This document shows, in pieces, positions 1-7,931 of a DNA stretch of 34,972 nucleotides (positions are counted from its first letter, which is position 1; the number at the start of each line of letters is the position of its first letter). Below the pieces are notes generated by a model, which saw nothing but the letters and a program-made list of their open reading frames with translations, made no database searches and had not been told where the DNA came from. This DNA comes from Nonomuraea antri (GTDB lineage Bacteria > Actinomycetota > Actinomycetes > Streptosporangiales > Streptosporangiaceae). The stretch is taken from contig NZ_JABCPZ010000103.1 of assembly GCF_013283785.1 (NCBI RefSeq), positions 1-34,972 of the forward strand, written 5' to 3'. The position numbers and the translations under genes were made by a program.

Positions 1-94
1 GCTCGAGTACCCCGAAGGGCCTTTCCGCTCGACTTGCATGTGTTAAGCACGCCGCCAGCGTTCGTCCTGAGCCAGGATCAAACTCTCCAAACAA
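1..94 (-). rRNA. rrs: 16S ribosomal RNA, 5' end only (runs off left edge)
   Basis: Read on the minus strand, this is the start of a bacterial 16S gene: GGAGAGTTTGATCCTGGCTC, then GACGAACGCTGGCGGCGTGC and the TTAACACATGCAAGTCGAGC block. The hairpin GGAAAGGCCCTTCGGGG follows, a form I associate with Streptosporangiaceae. By alignment to the E. coli 5' end (AAATTGAAGAGTTTGATC), the mature end lies near 93-94. Only about 94 nt are present; the rest of the operon lies outside the window to the left. Confidence 0.96.
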
Positions 95-261
95 TGTCTG
101 GAAATGAATCCAAGCTGTCCATCATGTTCAAACCATGACAGGGTTATGCATGTAAATCATGCACTGGCTTTTAACACACTGTTGAGTTCTCAAGAAACGG
201 ACGCGTACATCTTCACCAGGATCTTCGATCCCGCCTCAGAGGCGCACATTTCGTCTCCTTC
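95..261 (-). other. rRNA leader with boxA-like antitermination element and processing hairpins
   Basis: This is the transcribed leader between the proximal rrn promoter and 16S. On the minus strand at 171-199 it carries TTGAGAACTCAACAGTGTG, which matches the conserved actinobacterial pre-16S element (CL2/boxA type, of the form TTTGAGAACTCAATAGTGTG in mycobacteria). A perfect hairpin TGCATG-N5-CATGCA lies at 147-163, plausibly part of the RNase III processing stem. There is no coding potential. Confidence 0.8.
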
Positions 262-291
262 AGCTTACCAGATCCGGACGATTCTTGTCAA
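262..291 (-). promoter_or_regulatory. rrn promoter, proximal
   Basis: On the minus strand there is a perfect TTGACA -35 box (286-291) and a TAAGCT -10 box (262-267), separated by exactly 18 nt. Transcription would start near 255 and give a leader of about 160 nt to the 16S 5' end. This is the strongest sigma-70-type promoter in the window. Confidence 0.85.
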
Positions 292-317
292 ACCGCCCGA
301 TCCGGGAGCTTCCGGAC

Positions 318-336
318 TTGCCTCTCTTCGAGGCAA
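318..336 (-). other. perfect 7-bp hairpin between the tandem rrn promoters
   Basis: TTGCCTC and GAGGCAA form a perfect 7-bp stem around a 5-nt loop. It would be the first structure in a transcript started at the distal promoter, and it lies just upstream of the proximal -35 box. It could protect the 5' end or act in processing. Function unknown. Confidence 0.5.
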
Positions 337-343
337 CCCTGCT

Positions 344-373
344 AACTTACTCCAACTTTCGGCCCTTGTCCAA
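344..373 (-). promoter_or_regulatory. rrn promoter, distal (tandem)
   Basis: A second minus-strand promoter-like element lies 82 bp upstream of the proximal one: -35 TTGGAC (368-373) and -10 TAAGTT (344-349), again with an 18-nt spacer. The same spacing and a near-identical -10 suggest tandem rrn promoters, as is usual in actinomycetes. Its predicted start (near 337) coincides with the perfect hairpin at 318-336. Confidence 0.65.
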
Positions 374-421
374 CCGCAGTCAGACGCAGCCCGAAGATTC
401 GGGGTTCAGTCTCAGGAATGT

Positions 422-439
422 CAGGGCCGACCGGCCCTG
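422..439 (-). terminator. possible valS terminator (hairpin without U tract)
   Basis: CAGGGCC-N4-GGCCCTG forms a 7-bp GC-rich stem 80 bp past the valS stop codon and upstream of the distal rrn promoter. It lacks a U tract, as many actinobacterial hairpin terminators do. It may insulate the rrn promoters from valS readthrough. The rest of 374-519 shows a short dyad (CCCGAA/TTCGGG, 390-403) and no gene. Confidence 0.45.
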
Positions 440-519
440 CGTTGAAAACTGTAGCAGCCTCAACGCCGTGGAAGGTCCATTCTCAGGTAACGAATGAACC
501 TTCCCCTCGTGCGTACGGT

Positions 520-3084
520 TCAAACACCCAGCGCGGCGAGCTGAGCCTCGAGGCGCGCGATGTCCGCCGCCGCCTGCTCGGCACGCGCCCTGACCTTGGT
601 CACCACGTCGTCCGGCGCCTTGGCCATGAACTGCTCGTTGCCCAGCTTGGCGGTGACCTGCGCGGCCTCCTTGCGTGCCGCGGCCAGGTCCTTCTCCAGC
701 CGCTTGCGCTCGGCCGCCACGTCGATGGCGCCGGCGGTGTCGATCTCCACGCTCACCTGGCCCACGCTGAGCCGCGCGGTGGCGTTGAACGCCTCCGACG
801 GCTCGGTGAGCCGCAGCAGCGACCTGATCGCCGTCTCCTGGGCGGCCAGCGGCGTGCCGGACAGCCCGAGCCTGGCGGCCACCTTCTGGCCCGGCTTGAG
901 CCCCTGGTCGGAACGGAACCTGCGAACCTCGGTCACCAGCTCCTGCAGCGCCTCGATCTCGGCCTCGGCGGCGACGTCCACCAGCGCGGCGTCGACCTCG
1001 GGCCAGGGCGCCACGACGATCGACTCGCCACCCGTGACCGCCCGCCACAACTCCTCGGTGACGAACGGCACCAGCGGGTGCAGCAGCCGCAGCAACGCGT
1101 CGAACACGTGCCCGAGCACCAGCCTGGTGTGCTCCAGCCCCTCGCCGAGCTGGATCTTGGCCAGCTCCAGGTACCAGTCGCAGACCTCGTCCCAGGCGAA
1201 GTGGTAGAGCAGGTCGGACGCCTTGGCGAACTCGAACTCCTCGAACGCCGCGTCGGCCGCCTTCACCACGCTCTGCAGCCGCGACAGGATCCACCTGTCG
1301 GCCGCGGTGAGCTCGGCCCCGTCGAGCGACCCCACCGCCGCGCCGTTCATCAGCGCGAAGCGGGTGGCGTTCCAGATCTTGTTGCAGAAGTTGCGCGAGC
1401 CGGCCGCCCACTCCTCGCTCACCGCCACGTCGGCGCCGGGGTTGGCGCCGCGCAGCAGGGTGAAGCGGGTGGCGTCGGTGCCGAAGCGCTCGATCCAGTC
1501 GAGCGGGTCGACCACGTTGCCGAACGACTTGGACATCTTCTTGCCGTACTGGTCGCGCACCATGCCGTGCAGGGCCACCACGCGGAACGGCGGCTCGCCG
1601 TCCATGGCGTAGAGGCCGAACATCATCATCCGCGCGACCCAGAAGAACAGGATGTCGTAGCCCGTGACCAGCACCGAGGTCGGGTAGAAGCGGGCCAGCT
1701 CGGGCGTGGCCTCCGGCCAGCCGAGCGTGGAGAACGGCCACAGCCCGGAGGAGAACCAGGTGTCGAGGACGTCGGAGTCTTGCGTGTATCCGGCCGGCGG
1801 CTCCTCGTCGGGCCCGACGCAGACGACCTCGCCCGCCGGCCCGTACCAGACCGGGATGCGGTGCCCCCACCACAGCTGGCGGGAGATGCACCAGTCGTGC
1901 ATGTCGTCGACCCAGTCGAAGTAGCGCTTGGCCAGCTCCGGCGGGTGGATGCGGGTGCGCCCGTCGCGCACGGCGTCGCCGGCCGCCTTGGCCAGCGGCT
2001 GGACGTTCACGAACCACTGCAGCGACAGCCGCGGCTCCACCACGGTCTTGCAGCGCGAGCAGTGGCCGACCGAGTGCAGGTAGGGCCGCTTCTCCGCGAC
2101 GATGCGCCCCTCGGCGCGCAGCGCCGCCACGACGGCCGGGCGGGCCTCGAAGCGGTCGAGCCCCAGGAACGGGCCGTGCGCGGTGATGATGCCGCGTTCG
2201 TCCATGACGGTCAGCGACGGCAGGGAATGACGCCGGCCGATCTCGAAGTCGTTGGGGTCGTGCGCGGGCGTGACCTTGACCGCACCGGTGCCGAACGCCG
2301 GGTCGACGTGCTCGTCGGCGACCACCGGGATCATCCGCCCGGTGAGCGGCACCTCCACCATCGTGCCGATGAGGTGCTGGTAGCGCTCGTCGGAGGGGTG
2401 CACGGCCACCGCGGTGTCGCCGAGCATGGTCTCGGCCCGGGTGGTGGCCACCACGATCTCGTCGGAGTAGCGGATGGAGACGAGCTCGCCCTCGTCTTCG
2501 CTGTGCTCGACCTCGATGTCGGACAGCGCGGTCAGGCAGCGCGGGCACCAGTTGATGATGCGCTCGGCGCGGTAGATGAGCCCGTCGTCGAACAGCTTCT
2601 TGAAGATGGTCTGGACGGCGCGCGACAGCCCGGGATCCATGGTGAAGCGCTCGCGCGACCAGTCGACGCCGTCGCCGAGCTTGCGCATCTGGCCGAGGAT
2701 CCGGCCGCCGGACTCTTCCTTCCACTCCCAGACGCGCTCGACGAACGCCTCACGCCCCAGGTCGTGACGCGACAGGCCCTGCTTGGCCAGCTCGCGCTCC
2801 ACGACGTTCTGGGTGGCGATGCCGGCGTGGTCCATGCCGGGCAGCCACAGGGTCTCGCGGCCCTGCATGCGGGCGCGGCGGGTGAGCGCGTCCTGGATGG
2901 AGTGGTCGAGGGCGTGGCCGATGTGCAGGACGCCCGTCACATTCGGCGGCGGGAGGACGATGCTGTACGGCACGCGCGAGCTGCCCGGGTCGGCTCGGAA
3001 GTAGCCTTCGGATACCCAGCGCTCGTAGCTACGGGTCTCGACGTCGGCCGGTGTGTATTGAGTAGGCAGCTCTGGCGTTGTCAC
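520..3084 (-). CDS. valS: valine--tRNA ligase (ValRS)
   Basis: Charges tRNA-Val with valine in the cytoplasm, a class Ia synthetase. About 854 aa, the normal length of the shorter actinobacterial ValRS type. The HIGH signature (LHIGH) is at residues 54-57, the CP1 editing domain lies around 200-350 with a TTRAETMLGD motif near 214-223, and KMSKS is at 516-520. The C-terminal arm from about 790 is the Ala/Glu/Arg-rich coiled coil that grips the tRNA. I chose the GTG at 3082-3084 (protein begins VTTPELPTQY). It has no Shine-Dalgarno, but a TAGAAT -10 box ends 8 nt upstream, which suggests a leaderless mRNA. A longer reading from ATG 3138 would start inside the clpX terminator and adds unconserved residues. 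It stands between clpX and the rrn operon, all on the same strand. Confidence 0.97.
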   Translation of the reverse strand: MTTPELPTQYTPADVETRSYERWVSEGYFRADPGSSRVPYSIVLPPPNVTGVLHIGHALDHSIQDALTRRARMQGRETLWLPGMDHAGIATQNVVERELAKQGLSRHDLGREAFVERVWEWKEESGGRILGQMRKLGDGVDWSRERFTMDPGLSRAVQTIFKKLFDDGLIYRAERIINWCPRCLTALSDIEVEHSEDEGELVSIRYSDEIVVATTRAETMLGDTAVAVHPSDERYQHLIGTMVEVPLTGRMIPVVADEHVDPAFGTGAVKVTPAHDPNDFEIGRRHSLPSLTVMDERGIITAHGPFLGLDRFEARPAVVAALRAEGRIVAEKRPYLHSVGHCSRCKTVVEPRLSLQWFVNVQPLAKAAGDAVRDGRTRIHPPELAKRYFDWVDDMHDWCISRQLWWGHRIPVWYGPAGEVVCVGPDEEPPAGYTQDSDVLDTWFSSGLWPFSTLGWPEATPELARFYPTSVLVTGYDILFFWVARMMMFGLYAMDGEPPFRVVALHGMVRDQYGKKMSKSFGNVVDPLDWIERFGTDATRFTLLRGANPGADVAVSEEWAAGSRNFCNKIWNATRFALMNGAAVGSLDGAELTAADRWILSRLQSVVKAADAAFEEFEFAKASDLLYHFAWDEVCDWYLELAKIQLGEGLEHTRLVLGHVFDALLRLLHPLVPFVTEELWRAVTGGESIVVAPWPEVDAALVDVAAEAEIEALQELVTEVRRFRSDQGLKPGQKVAARLGLSGTPLAAQETAIRSLLRLTEPSEAFNATARLSVGQVSVEIDTAGAIDVAAERKRLEKDLAAARKEAAQVTAKLGNEQFMAKAPDDVVTKVRARAEQAAADIARLEAQLAALGV

Positions 3085-3092
3085 AGTGACCA

Positions 3093-3098
3093 ATTCTA
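3093..3098 (-). promoter_or_regulatory. -10 box of valS (leaderless configuration)
   Basis: TAGAAT on the minus strand ends 8 nt before the GTG start of valS. The expected start point would fall at or within a base or two of the initiation codon. No convincing -35 box is visible, because that region is the edge of the clpX terminator stem. Confidence 0.55.
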
Positions 3099-3116
3099 GG
3101 GAGCCGGGCAAGCGAA

Positions 3117-3145
3117 ACGCCCCATGGGCCGAACCCATGGGGCGT
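3117..3145 (-). terminator. clpX terminator
   Basis: A perfect 12-bp stem (ACGCCCCATGGG / CCCATGGGGCGT) with a 5-nt loop lies 12 nt past the clpX stop codon. On the minus strand it is followed by TTTC. It is a strong intrinsic-type terminator separating clpX from valS. Confidence 0.85.
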
Positions 3146-3156
3146 CTTCGGGCGTG

Positions 3157-4440
3157 TCAGGCCGACTTCTCCCGCGGCGTGCGCTGCTGCTTGGCGGCGA
3201 GCTGGTCGCGCGGCACGAGGGTCGGAATGGCGTGTTCCAGCACCGATTCGCGGGTGATGACGACGCGTGCGACGTCTTGCCTGGAGGGCACCTCGTACAT
3301 GACGGACAGGAGCACCTCCTCCAGGATCGCGCGCAGCCCGCGGGCGCCGGTGCCGCGCAGGATGGCCTGGTCGGCGATCGCCTCGAGCGCGTCGTCGGTG
3401 AACTCCAGCTCCACGCCGTCGAGCTCGAACAGCTTGCGGTACTGCTTGACCAGCGCGTTGCGCGGCTCGGTGAGGATCTGGATGAGCGCTTCGCGGTCGA
3501 GGTTGTGCACCGAGGTGATGACCGGCAGGCGGCCCACGAACTCGGGGATCATGCCGAACTTGAGCAGGTCTTCCGGCATGACGTCGGCGAAGATGTCGGC
3601 GGTGTCGATCTCTTCCTTGGAGCGGATGATCGCGTTGAAGCCGATGCCCTTCTTGCCGATGCGCGACTCGATGATCTTCTCGAGACCGGCGAAGGCGCCG
3701 CCGCAGATGAACAGCACGTTCGTGGTGTCGATCTGGATGAACTCCTGGTGCGGGTGCTTGCGGCCGCCCTGCGGCGGGACGCTCGCGGTGGTGCCTTCCA
3801 GGATCTTCAGCAGTGCCTGCTGCACGCCTTCACCCGAGACGTCGCGCGTGATCGACGGGTTCTCGCTCTTGCGGGCGATCTTGTCGACCTCGTCGATGTA
3901 GATGATGCCGGTCTCGGCCTTCTTGACGTCGTAGTCGGCCGCCTGAATGAGCTTGAGCAGGATGTTCTCGACATCCTCGCCCACGTAGCCGGCCTCGGTG
4001 AGCGCGGTGGCGTCGGCGATGGCGAAGGGCACGTTGAGCATCTTCGCCAGGGTCTGCGCCAGCAGCGTCTTGCCCGAACCGGTCGGGCCGAGCAGCAGGA
4101 TGTTGCTCTTGGACAACTCGAGGCCGTCGTCTCTGCCCCGGTCTCCGGACTGCACCCGCTTGTAGTGGTTGTAAACCGCCACCGAGAGCGCCTTCTTCGC
4201 CTTGTCCTGACCGATGACGTAGGCGTCGAGGAACTCGTAGATCTCCCTCGGCTTGGGCAGGTTGTCCCACTTGAGCTCGGAGGACTCGGAGAGCTCCTCC
4301 TCGATGATCTCGTTGCAGAGATCGATGCACTCATCGCAGATGTAGACGCCGGGACCGGCAATGAGCTTTTTGACTTGCTTCTGACTCTTCCCGCAGAAAG
4401 AGCACTTCAGCAGGTCTCCCCCGTCGCCGATGCGTGCCAC
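3157..4440 (-). CDS. clpX: ATP-dependent Clp protease ATP-binding subunit ClpX
   Basis: AAA+ unfoldase that recognises substrates and feeds them to the ClpP chamber. 427 aa, full length. Zinc-finger cysteines C13, C16, C35 and C38 (CSFC...CDEC) form the N-domain. Walker A GPTGSGKT is at 118-125, the pore loop GYVG at 151-154, Walker B IIYIDE at 179-184 and the RKH loop at 227-229. The ClpP-docking tripeptide IGF is at 266-268. I chose GTG 4438-4440 because AAGGAG lies 8 nt upstream and the protein then starts (M)ARIGDGGDLLKCSFCG, the standard actinobacterial N-terminus. An upstream ATG at 4497 has no properly spaced ribosome-binding site. It lies downstream of clpP2 on the same strand, but a hairpin separates them, so it probably has its own promoter in 4441-4574. 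Confidence 0.98.
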   Translation of the reverse strand: MARIGDGGDLLKCSFCGKSQKQVKKLIAGPGVYICDECIDLCNEIIEEELSESSELKWDNLPKPREIYEFLDAYVIGQDKAKKALSVAVYNHYKRVQSGDRGRDDGLELSKSNILLLGPTGSGKTLLAQTLAKMLNVPFAIADATALTEAGYVGEDVENILLKLIQAADYDVKKAETGIIYIDEVDKIARKSENPSITRDVSGEGVQQALLKILEGTTASVPPQGGRKHPHQEFIQIDTTNVLFICGGAFAGLEKIIESRIGKKGIGFNAIIRSKEEIDTADIFADVMPEDLLKFGMIPEFVGRLPVITSVHNLDREALIQILTEPRNALVKQYRKLFELDGVELEFTDDALEAIADQAILRGTGARGLRAILEEVLLSVMYEVPSRQDVARVVITRESVLEHAIPTLVPRDQLAAKQQRTPREKSA

Positions 4441-4574
4441 CCCAGATACTCCTTTGCGTGGGACCGCCCTGCTCCCGCGAGCAGCTTCTCCGGACATCCT
4501 CCGGACTTGGCCGAACCGCTCAGGTTTCGACGTTACCGTCTTCTGGGCCCTCAGTGAGCCCCCTAGCGGCGAGT

Positions 4575-4613
4575 CGCACCGGAACGTGCCCTATTGGGCA
4601 GCGCTCCGGTGCG
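4575..4613 (-). terminator. clpP1-clpP2 operon terminator
   Basis: A long interrupted hairpin starts 11 nt past the clpP2 stop codon. The outer 9-bp stem is CGCACCGGA/TCCGGTGCG and the inner stem is TGCCC/GGGCA around a TATT loop, with a short CG/CG segment between. No U tract follows. It should end most clpP1P2 transcripts before clpX. Confidence 0.75.
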
Positions 4614-4624
4614 CCACATCTCAC

Positions 4625-5248
4625 CTAGGAAGCAACGGCCTGAGCTCGTTTCTTCCTGGTCGGGATGATGTCGTCGATCAGACCATACGCCTTTGCCTCG
4701 TCCGCGTTGAGAATTTTGTCGCGTTCGATGTCCTTGCGGACTTCAGCGGCCGGCTTACCGGTGTGCTTGGCGACGATCTCCTCCAGCAGCGAGCGCATGC
4801 GGAGGATTTCGCGGGCCTGGATCTCGATGTCGCTTCCCTGGCCACCGCCCTCGGTGGAGGGCTGGTGGATCAGCACCCGGGCGTTCGGCAGCGCGAAGCG
4901 CTTGCCCGGGGTGCCGCCGGCCAGCAGCACGGCCGCGGCGGACGCGGCCTGGCCGAGGCAGACGGTCTGGATCTCCGGCCTGACGAACTGCATCGTGTCG
5001 TAGATCGCCGTCATGGCGGTGAACGACCCGCCGGGCGAGTTGATGTAGATGCTGATGTCACGGTCGGGATCGAGCGACTCCAGCGTGAGCAGCTGGGCCA
5101 TGACGTCGTTGGCCGACGCGTCGTCGATCTGCACCCCGAGGAAGATGATGCGGTCCTCGAAGAGCTTGTTGTACGGGTTGTTCTCCTTCACGCCGTACGA
5201 CGTGCGCTCGGCGAAGGACGGGAGAACGTAGCGGCCTTGGATGTTCAC
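4625..5248 (-). CDS. clpP2: ATP-dependent Clp protease proteolytic subunit 2 (ClpP2-type)
   Basis: Serine protease subunit that assembles with ClpP1 into the mixed double ring served by ClpX or ClpC. 207 aa. The catalytic triad is visible: S103 in GQAASAAAV, H128 in ARVLIHQP and D177 in RDKIL. The N-terminus (YVLPSFAERTSYGVKENNPY) closely resembles mycobacterial ClpP2 and distinguishes it from its neighbour. The start is a GTG preceded by GGGGGAG with a 5-nt gap. It begins 11 nt after clpP1 stops, so the two are co-transcribed and made in similar amounts. The two paralogues differ clearly in the Ser-loop (QAASAAA versus MAASMGQ), consistent with distinct rings. Confidence 0.97.
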   Translation of the reverse strand: MNIQGRYVLPSFAERTSYGVKENNPYNKLFEDRIIFLGVQIDDASANDVMAQLLTLESLDPDRDISIYINSPGGSFTAMTAIYDTMQFVRPEIQTVCLGQAASAAAVLLAGGTPGKRFALPNARVLIHQPSTEGGGQGSDIEIQAREILRMRSLLEEIVAKHTGKPAAEVRKDIERDKILNADEAKAYGLIDDIIPTRKKRAQAVAS

Positions 5249-5259
5249 TTCAGCTCCCC

Positions 5260-5892
5260 CTAGGAGACGGGGCCCTGTGAGGGCACCTGCCGCGCGCTGC
5301 GCACCACGTGGTCGATGAAGCCATAGTCCTTGGCCTCCTCGGCGGTGAACCAGCGGTCACGGTCGGAGTCCGACTCAATCTGCTCCAGCGACTGCCCCGT
5401 GTGGAAGGCGATGCGCTCGGCCAGGGTCTTCTTCACGTAGAGCATCTGCTCGGCCTGGATGGCGATGTCGGCGGCGGTGCCGCCGATGCCGCCAGAAGGC
5501 TGGTGCATCATGACTCGGGCGTGCGGAAGGCCGTAGCGCTTGCCCCGCGCACCGGCGGTGAGCAGGAACTGCCCCATGGAGGCGGCCATGCCCATCACCA
5601 CGGTGGACACGTCGTTAGGCACGTATTCCATCATGTCGTAAATCGCCATGCCGGCGCTCACCGAGCCGCCAGGCGAGTTGATGTAGAGCGTGATGTCGCG
5701 CTCGGGATCGTCGGCCGCGAGCAGCAGGAGCTCCGCGCAGATGCGGTTGGCGATCTCGTCGTTCACCTCCTGACCGAGCACGATGATGCGCTCGCGCAGC
5801 AGGCGCTGGTAAAGCTGGTCCTCAAGCCGGAAGGACGTGCCGTTCTCACGGCCTCGCGACTCAGGCTGATAGAAGGTCGGCGGGCTGGTCAC
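5260..5892 (-). CDS. clpP1: ATP-dependent Clp protease proteolytic subunit 1 (ClpP1-type)
   Basis: First gene of the clpP1-clpP2 operon. 210 aa from GTG 5890-5892, which has GGAAGG 7 nt upstream. Catalytic residues are S105 in GMAASMGQF, H130 in HARVMMHQP and D179 in SDRDRWF. The SDRDRWFTAEEA C-terminal stretch matches mycobacterial ClpP1. Longer in-frame readings to ATG 5997 exist, but the extra residues are not family-like. The processing or handle N-terminus (about residues 1-20) is short and hydrophilic. Regulation is probably by ClgR, since a matching site lies about 90-100 bp upstream. This operon is essential or growth-limiting in many actinomycetes (family knowledge). Confidence 0.97.
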   Translation of the reverse strand: MTSPPTFYQPESRGRENGTSFRLEDQLYQRLLRERIIVLGQEVNDEIANRICAELLLLAADDPERDITLYINSPGGSVSAGMAIYDMMEYVPNDVSTVVMGMAASMGQFLLTAGARGKRYGLPHARVMMHQPSGGIGGTAADIAIQAEQMLYVKKTLAERIAFHTGQSLEQIESDSDRDRWFTAEEAKDYGFIDHVVRSARQVPSQGPVS

Positions 5893-6380
5893 AGCGTCAC
5901 CTTCCGATGCGTCGTAATCGATGGGCTTTGCTTGTGACCTTAACGCGCGACGCCCCCAGGTCATGCCCGGTCCCCGTACTGTTCGCTGACGGCGCATGTT
6001 CGGCTCTCCCGGCTCCCTTGACCTTCCCGCGTTCCGCCACGTCGAGCCCGTGGTCGAGCCCGTGTGGCGACTCGGGGTGGATCACACCCTTCCGGTGGAG
6101 AAGGCGGAACTTGTCGTGTTGTGCGCTGCACCGGCTCCTTGAGCAGCCGGTGCGCCGGGCGTGTCCCGGCGGCTCTGAAGGCGCCGGTCCCCACGCGGTG
6201 AGCGCGACCCCGTCGTCCGGGCAGGCTCTCGCTCTCCGCGTTCGTCACGAGCGGCCTGGGCGGCTCCCGCGAGGACGACGCGCGGCCCTCCCCCTGCCCC
6301 GCAGCGCCGGTCTCTCCCTACCGAACCTCTGCCCGGACGGCGTCTCGTCCCGGCACGGAAAGCACCTCGGATGTGCCCAG
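5893..6380. other. long non-coding stretch upstream of clpP1
   Basis: About 490 bp without a credible gene; open frames here lack ribosome-binding sites and family-like sequence. It contains the ClgR-type site (5981-5994), an exact 12-bp tandem duplication GTCGAGCCCGTG (6041-6064), and two adjacent hairpins: a perfect 9-bp stem GCACCGGCT/AGCCGGTGC (6128-6153) and GCCGGG/CCCGGC (6154-6170). If clpP1 transcription starts upstream of these, they would be in its 5' UTR; otherwise they may back up the tig terminator. Confidence 0.6.
5981..5994. promoter_or_regulatory. candidate ClgR operator for clpP1P2
   Basis: GTTCGC-TGACG-GCG matches the GTTCGC-N5-GCG motif that I recall for the Streptomyces activator ClgR, which controls clpP1clpP2 and other protease genes. 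It lies 89-102 bp upstream of the clpP1 GTG, a position suited to activation. The clgR gene itself is not in this window. Confidence 0.6.
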
Positions 6381-6383
6381 AAA

Positions 6384-6425
6384 CAGCCGAAACCCCCAAA
6401 CCTTCCGGTTCAGGGGTTTCGGCTG
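6384..6425 (-). terminator. tig terminator
   Basis: A perfect 13-bp outer stem (CAGCCGAAACCCC / GGGGTTTCGGCTG) encloses a second 4-bp stem AACC/GGTT with a tetraloop. It begins 15 nt past the tig stop codon and is followed on the minus strand by TTTCTGG. It is a strong intrinsic-type terminator. Confidence 0.85.
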
Positions 6426-6439
6426 ACTACTTGGCGCGG

Positions 6440-7822
6440 TTACGCCTCGGACTTGTCCTCTTCGGACTCCTCGGCCGCTTCCTCGACGACCTCTTCACCG
6501 TTGATCTCGGTGTAGATGGCCTTGAGGTCGATCTCGTTGCCCTCGGTGTCGACGACCTTGGCGGCGTCACCGAGCACGGACTTGGCCTTGTCGCGGACGA
6601 TCTCGACCATGGCCAGCGTGAGCTGGTCGTTGTCGGCGAGGTGCTTGGCCAGCTCGTTCGGCTGCACGCCCATCTCCATGGCGCGGCGGACGACGAAGTT
6701 GGTCAGCTCCTGCTCGTTGACGCCCAGCTCCTCGGCCTTGACGATCTTGTCGAGGACGAAGCCGACCTTGATGGCCCGCGCGGAGTTCTTGTCGAACTCC
6801 TCGAAGCGCTCCTCCTCGGTCGTCTGGTACAGACGGAAGAACGCGTCGCGGCTCAGGCCGCTCTCGGCGATCTGGTGGTCGAGGTTGTGCTTGCGGGCGT
6901 CGACCTCGGCCTTGAGCGCGCTGTCGGGGATCGGGATGTCGATCTGCTCGAGCAGCGCGTCGAGGGCCTTCTCGCGCGACTGGACGACCTGGTCGATCAG
7001 CTTGTTGCGGCGAGAGGTCTCGCGGATGCTCTGGCGGATCTCGTCGAGCGTGTCGAACTCACTGGCCAGCTGGGCGAACTCGTCGTCGAGCTCGGGCAGG
7101 ACCTTCTCCTTGACCGACTTGACGTTGATGATCACGTCGGCCTCTTCGCCGGCGTTCGCACCGCCGACCAGTTCGGTCTTGAAGCTCTTCTCCTCGCCCG
7201 CGGACATGCCCTCGAGCGCGTCGTCGAGGCCCTGCAGCACCGAACCGGCGCCGACCTCGTAAGAGACCTCGTTGGCCTGCTGCTCCTCGATGTTCTGGCC
7301 ACCGATCTCGGCACGCAGGTCCATGACGACGAAGTCGCCCTTGGCGGCCGCGCGCTCCACGCCGGTCAGCGTGGCGAAGCGCTGGCGCAGCGCGTCGAGC
7401 TGGGCGTCGACGTCGGCGTCGGAGACTTCGGCGGAGTCGACGGTGACCTCGATGCCCTGGTAGTCGGGCACCTCGAAGTTCGGGCGGATGTCCACCTCGG
7501 CGGTGAACTCGATCTGCTCACCGTCTTCGATCTTCGTGACCTCGATGTCAGGCTGGCTGACCGGGAACACGTCGACCTCGTCGACGGCCTGGCCGTACAG
7601 CTTGGGCACCGCGTCGTTGAGGGTCTCCTCCAGCACTACCGCCCGGCCGAAGCGCTGCTCGATGATGCGGGCCGGAACCTTGCCAGGCCGGAACCCGGGG
7701 ACGCGCACCTGCTGCGCGACCTTCTTGTACGCCGCATCCATGCTCGGGCGCAGCTCGTCGAACGGCACCTCGACAGTGAGCTTGACCCGGGTCGGGCTGA
7801 GCTCCTCGACAGCGGTCTTCAC
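6440..7822 (-). CDS. tig: trigger factor (ribosome-associated chaperone and prolyl isomerase)
   Basis: Binds the ribosomal exit tunnel and assists folding of nascent chains. 460 aa, typical length. The ribosome-binding signature GFRPGKVP is at 43-50. The FKBP-type peptidyl-prolyl isomerase domain covers about 155-245 (KGDFVVMDLRAEI...SYEVGAGSVLQGLDDALEGM). The helical C-terminal chaperone arms follow to about 430, and the acidic tail (EEVVEEAAEESEEDKSEA) is typical. The GTG start has AAGGAG 8 nt upstream. The order tig - clpP1 - clpP2 - clpX is a conserved bacterial arrangement linking folding at the ribosome with Clp proteolysis. A terminator and 450 bp separate it from clpP1, so it is probably transcribed alone. 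Confidence 0.98.
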   Translation of the reverse strand: MKTAVEELSPTRVKLTVEVPFDELRPSMDAAYKKVAQQVRVPGFRPGKVPARIIEQRFGRAVVLEETLNDAVPKLYGQAVDEVDVFPVSQPDIEVTKIEDGEQIEFTAEVDIRPNFEVPDYQGIEVTVDSAEVSDADVDAQLDALRQRFATLTGVERAAAKGDFVVMDLRAEIGGQNIEEQQANEVSYEVGAGSVLQGLDDALEGMSAGEEKSFKTELVGGANAGEEADVIINVKSVKEKVLPELDDEFAQLASEFDTLDEIRQSIRETSRRNKLIDQVVQSREKALDALLEQIDIPIPDSALKAEVDARKHNLDHQIAESGLSRDAFFRLYQTTEEERFEEFDKNSARAIKVGFVLDKIVKAEELGVNEQELTNFVVRRAMEMGVQPNELAKHLADNDQLTLAMVEIVRDKAKSVLGDAAKVVDTEGNEIDLKAIYTEINGEEVVEEAAEESEEDKSEA

Positions 7823-7931
7823 GGAATGGTCTCCTTGATCAAGCTACGAGTGACCGCGGGCGCGTCCATTCGGTACGGCTCACGCGCCGCGCCCACATGA
7901 GCGGCGTTGGGGCATGCTCCGCCATGGCGGG

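Noticed and set aside
380..2725. A 781-codon minus-strand frame overlapping valS in another frame
   Set aside because: Its Arg/Gly/His-rich translation is a frame-shifted reading of valS; the valS frame has all family motifs.
418..3099. An 893-codon plus-strand open frame opposite valS (and similar long frames opposite tig, clpX, galT, ALDH and pepN)
   Set aside because: These are antisense shadows produced by GC-rich codon bias. Their translations are Arg/Gly/Ala/His-rich, lack domains and have no ribosome-binding sites.
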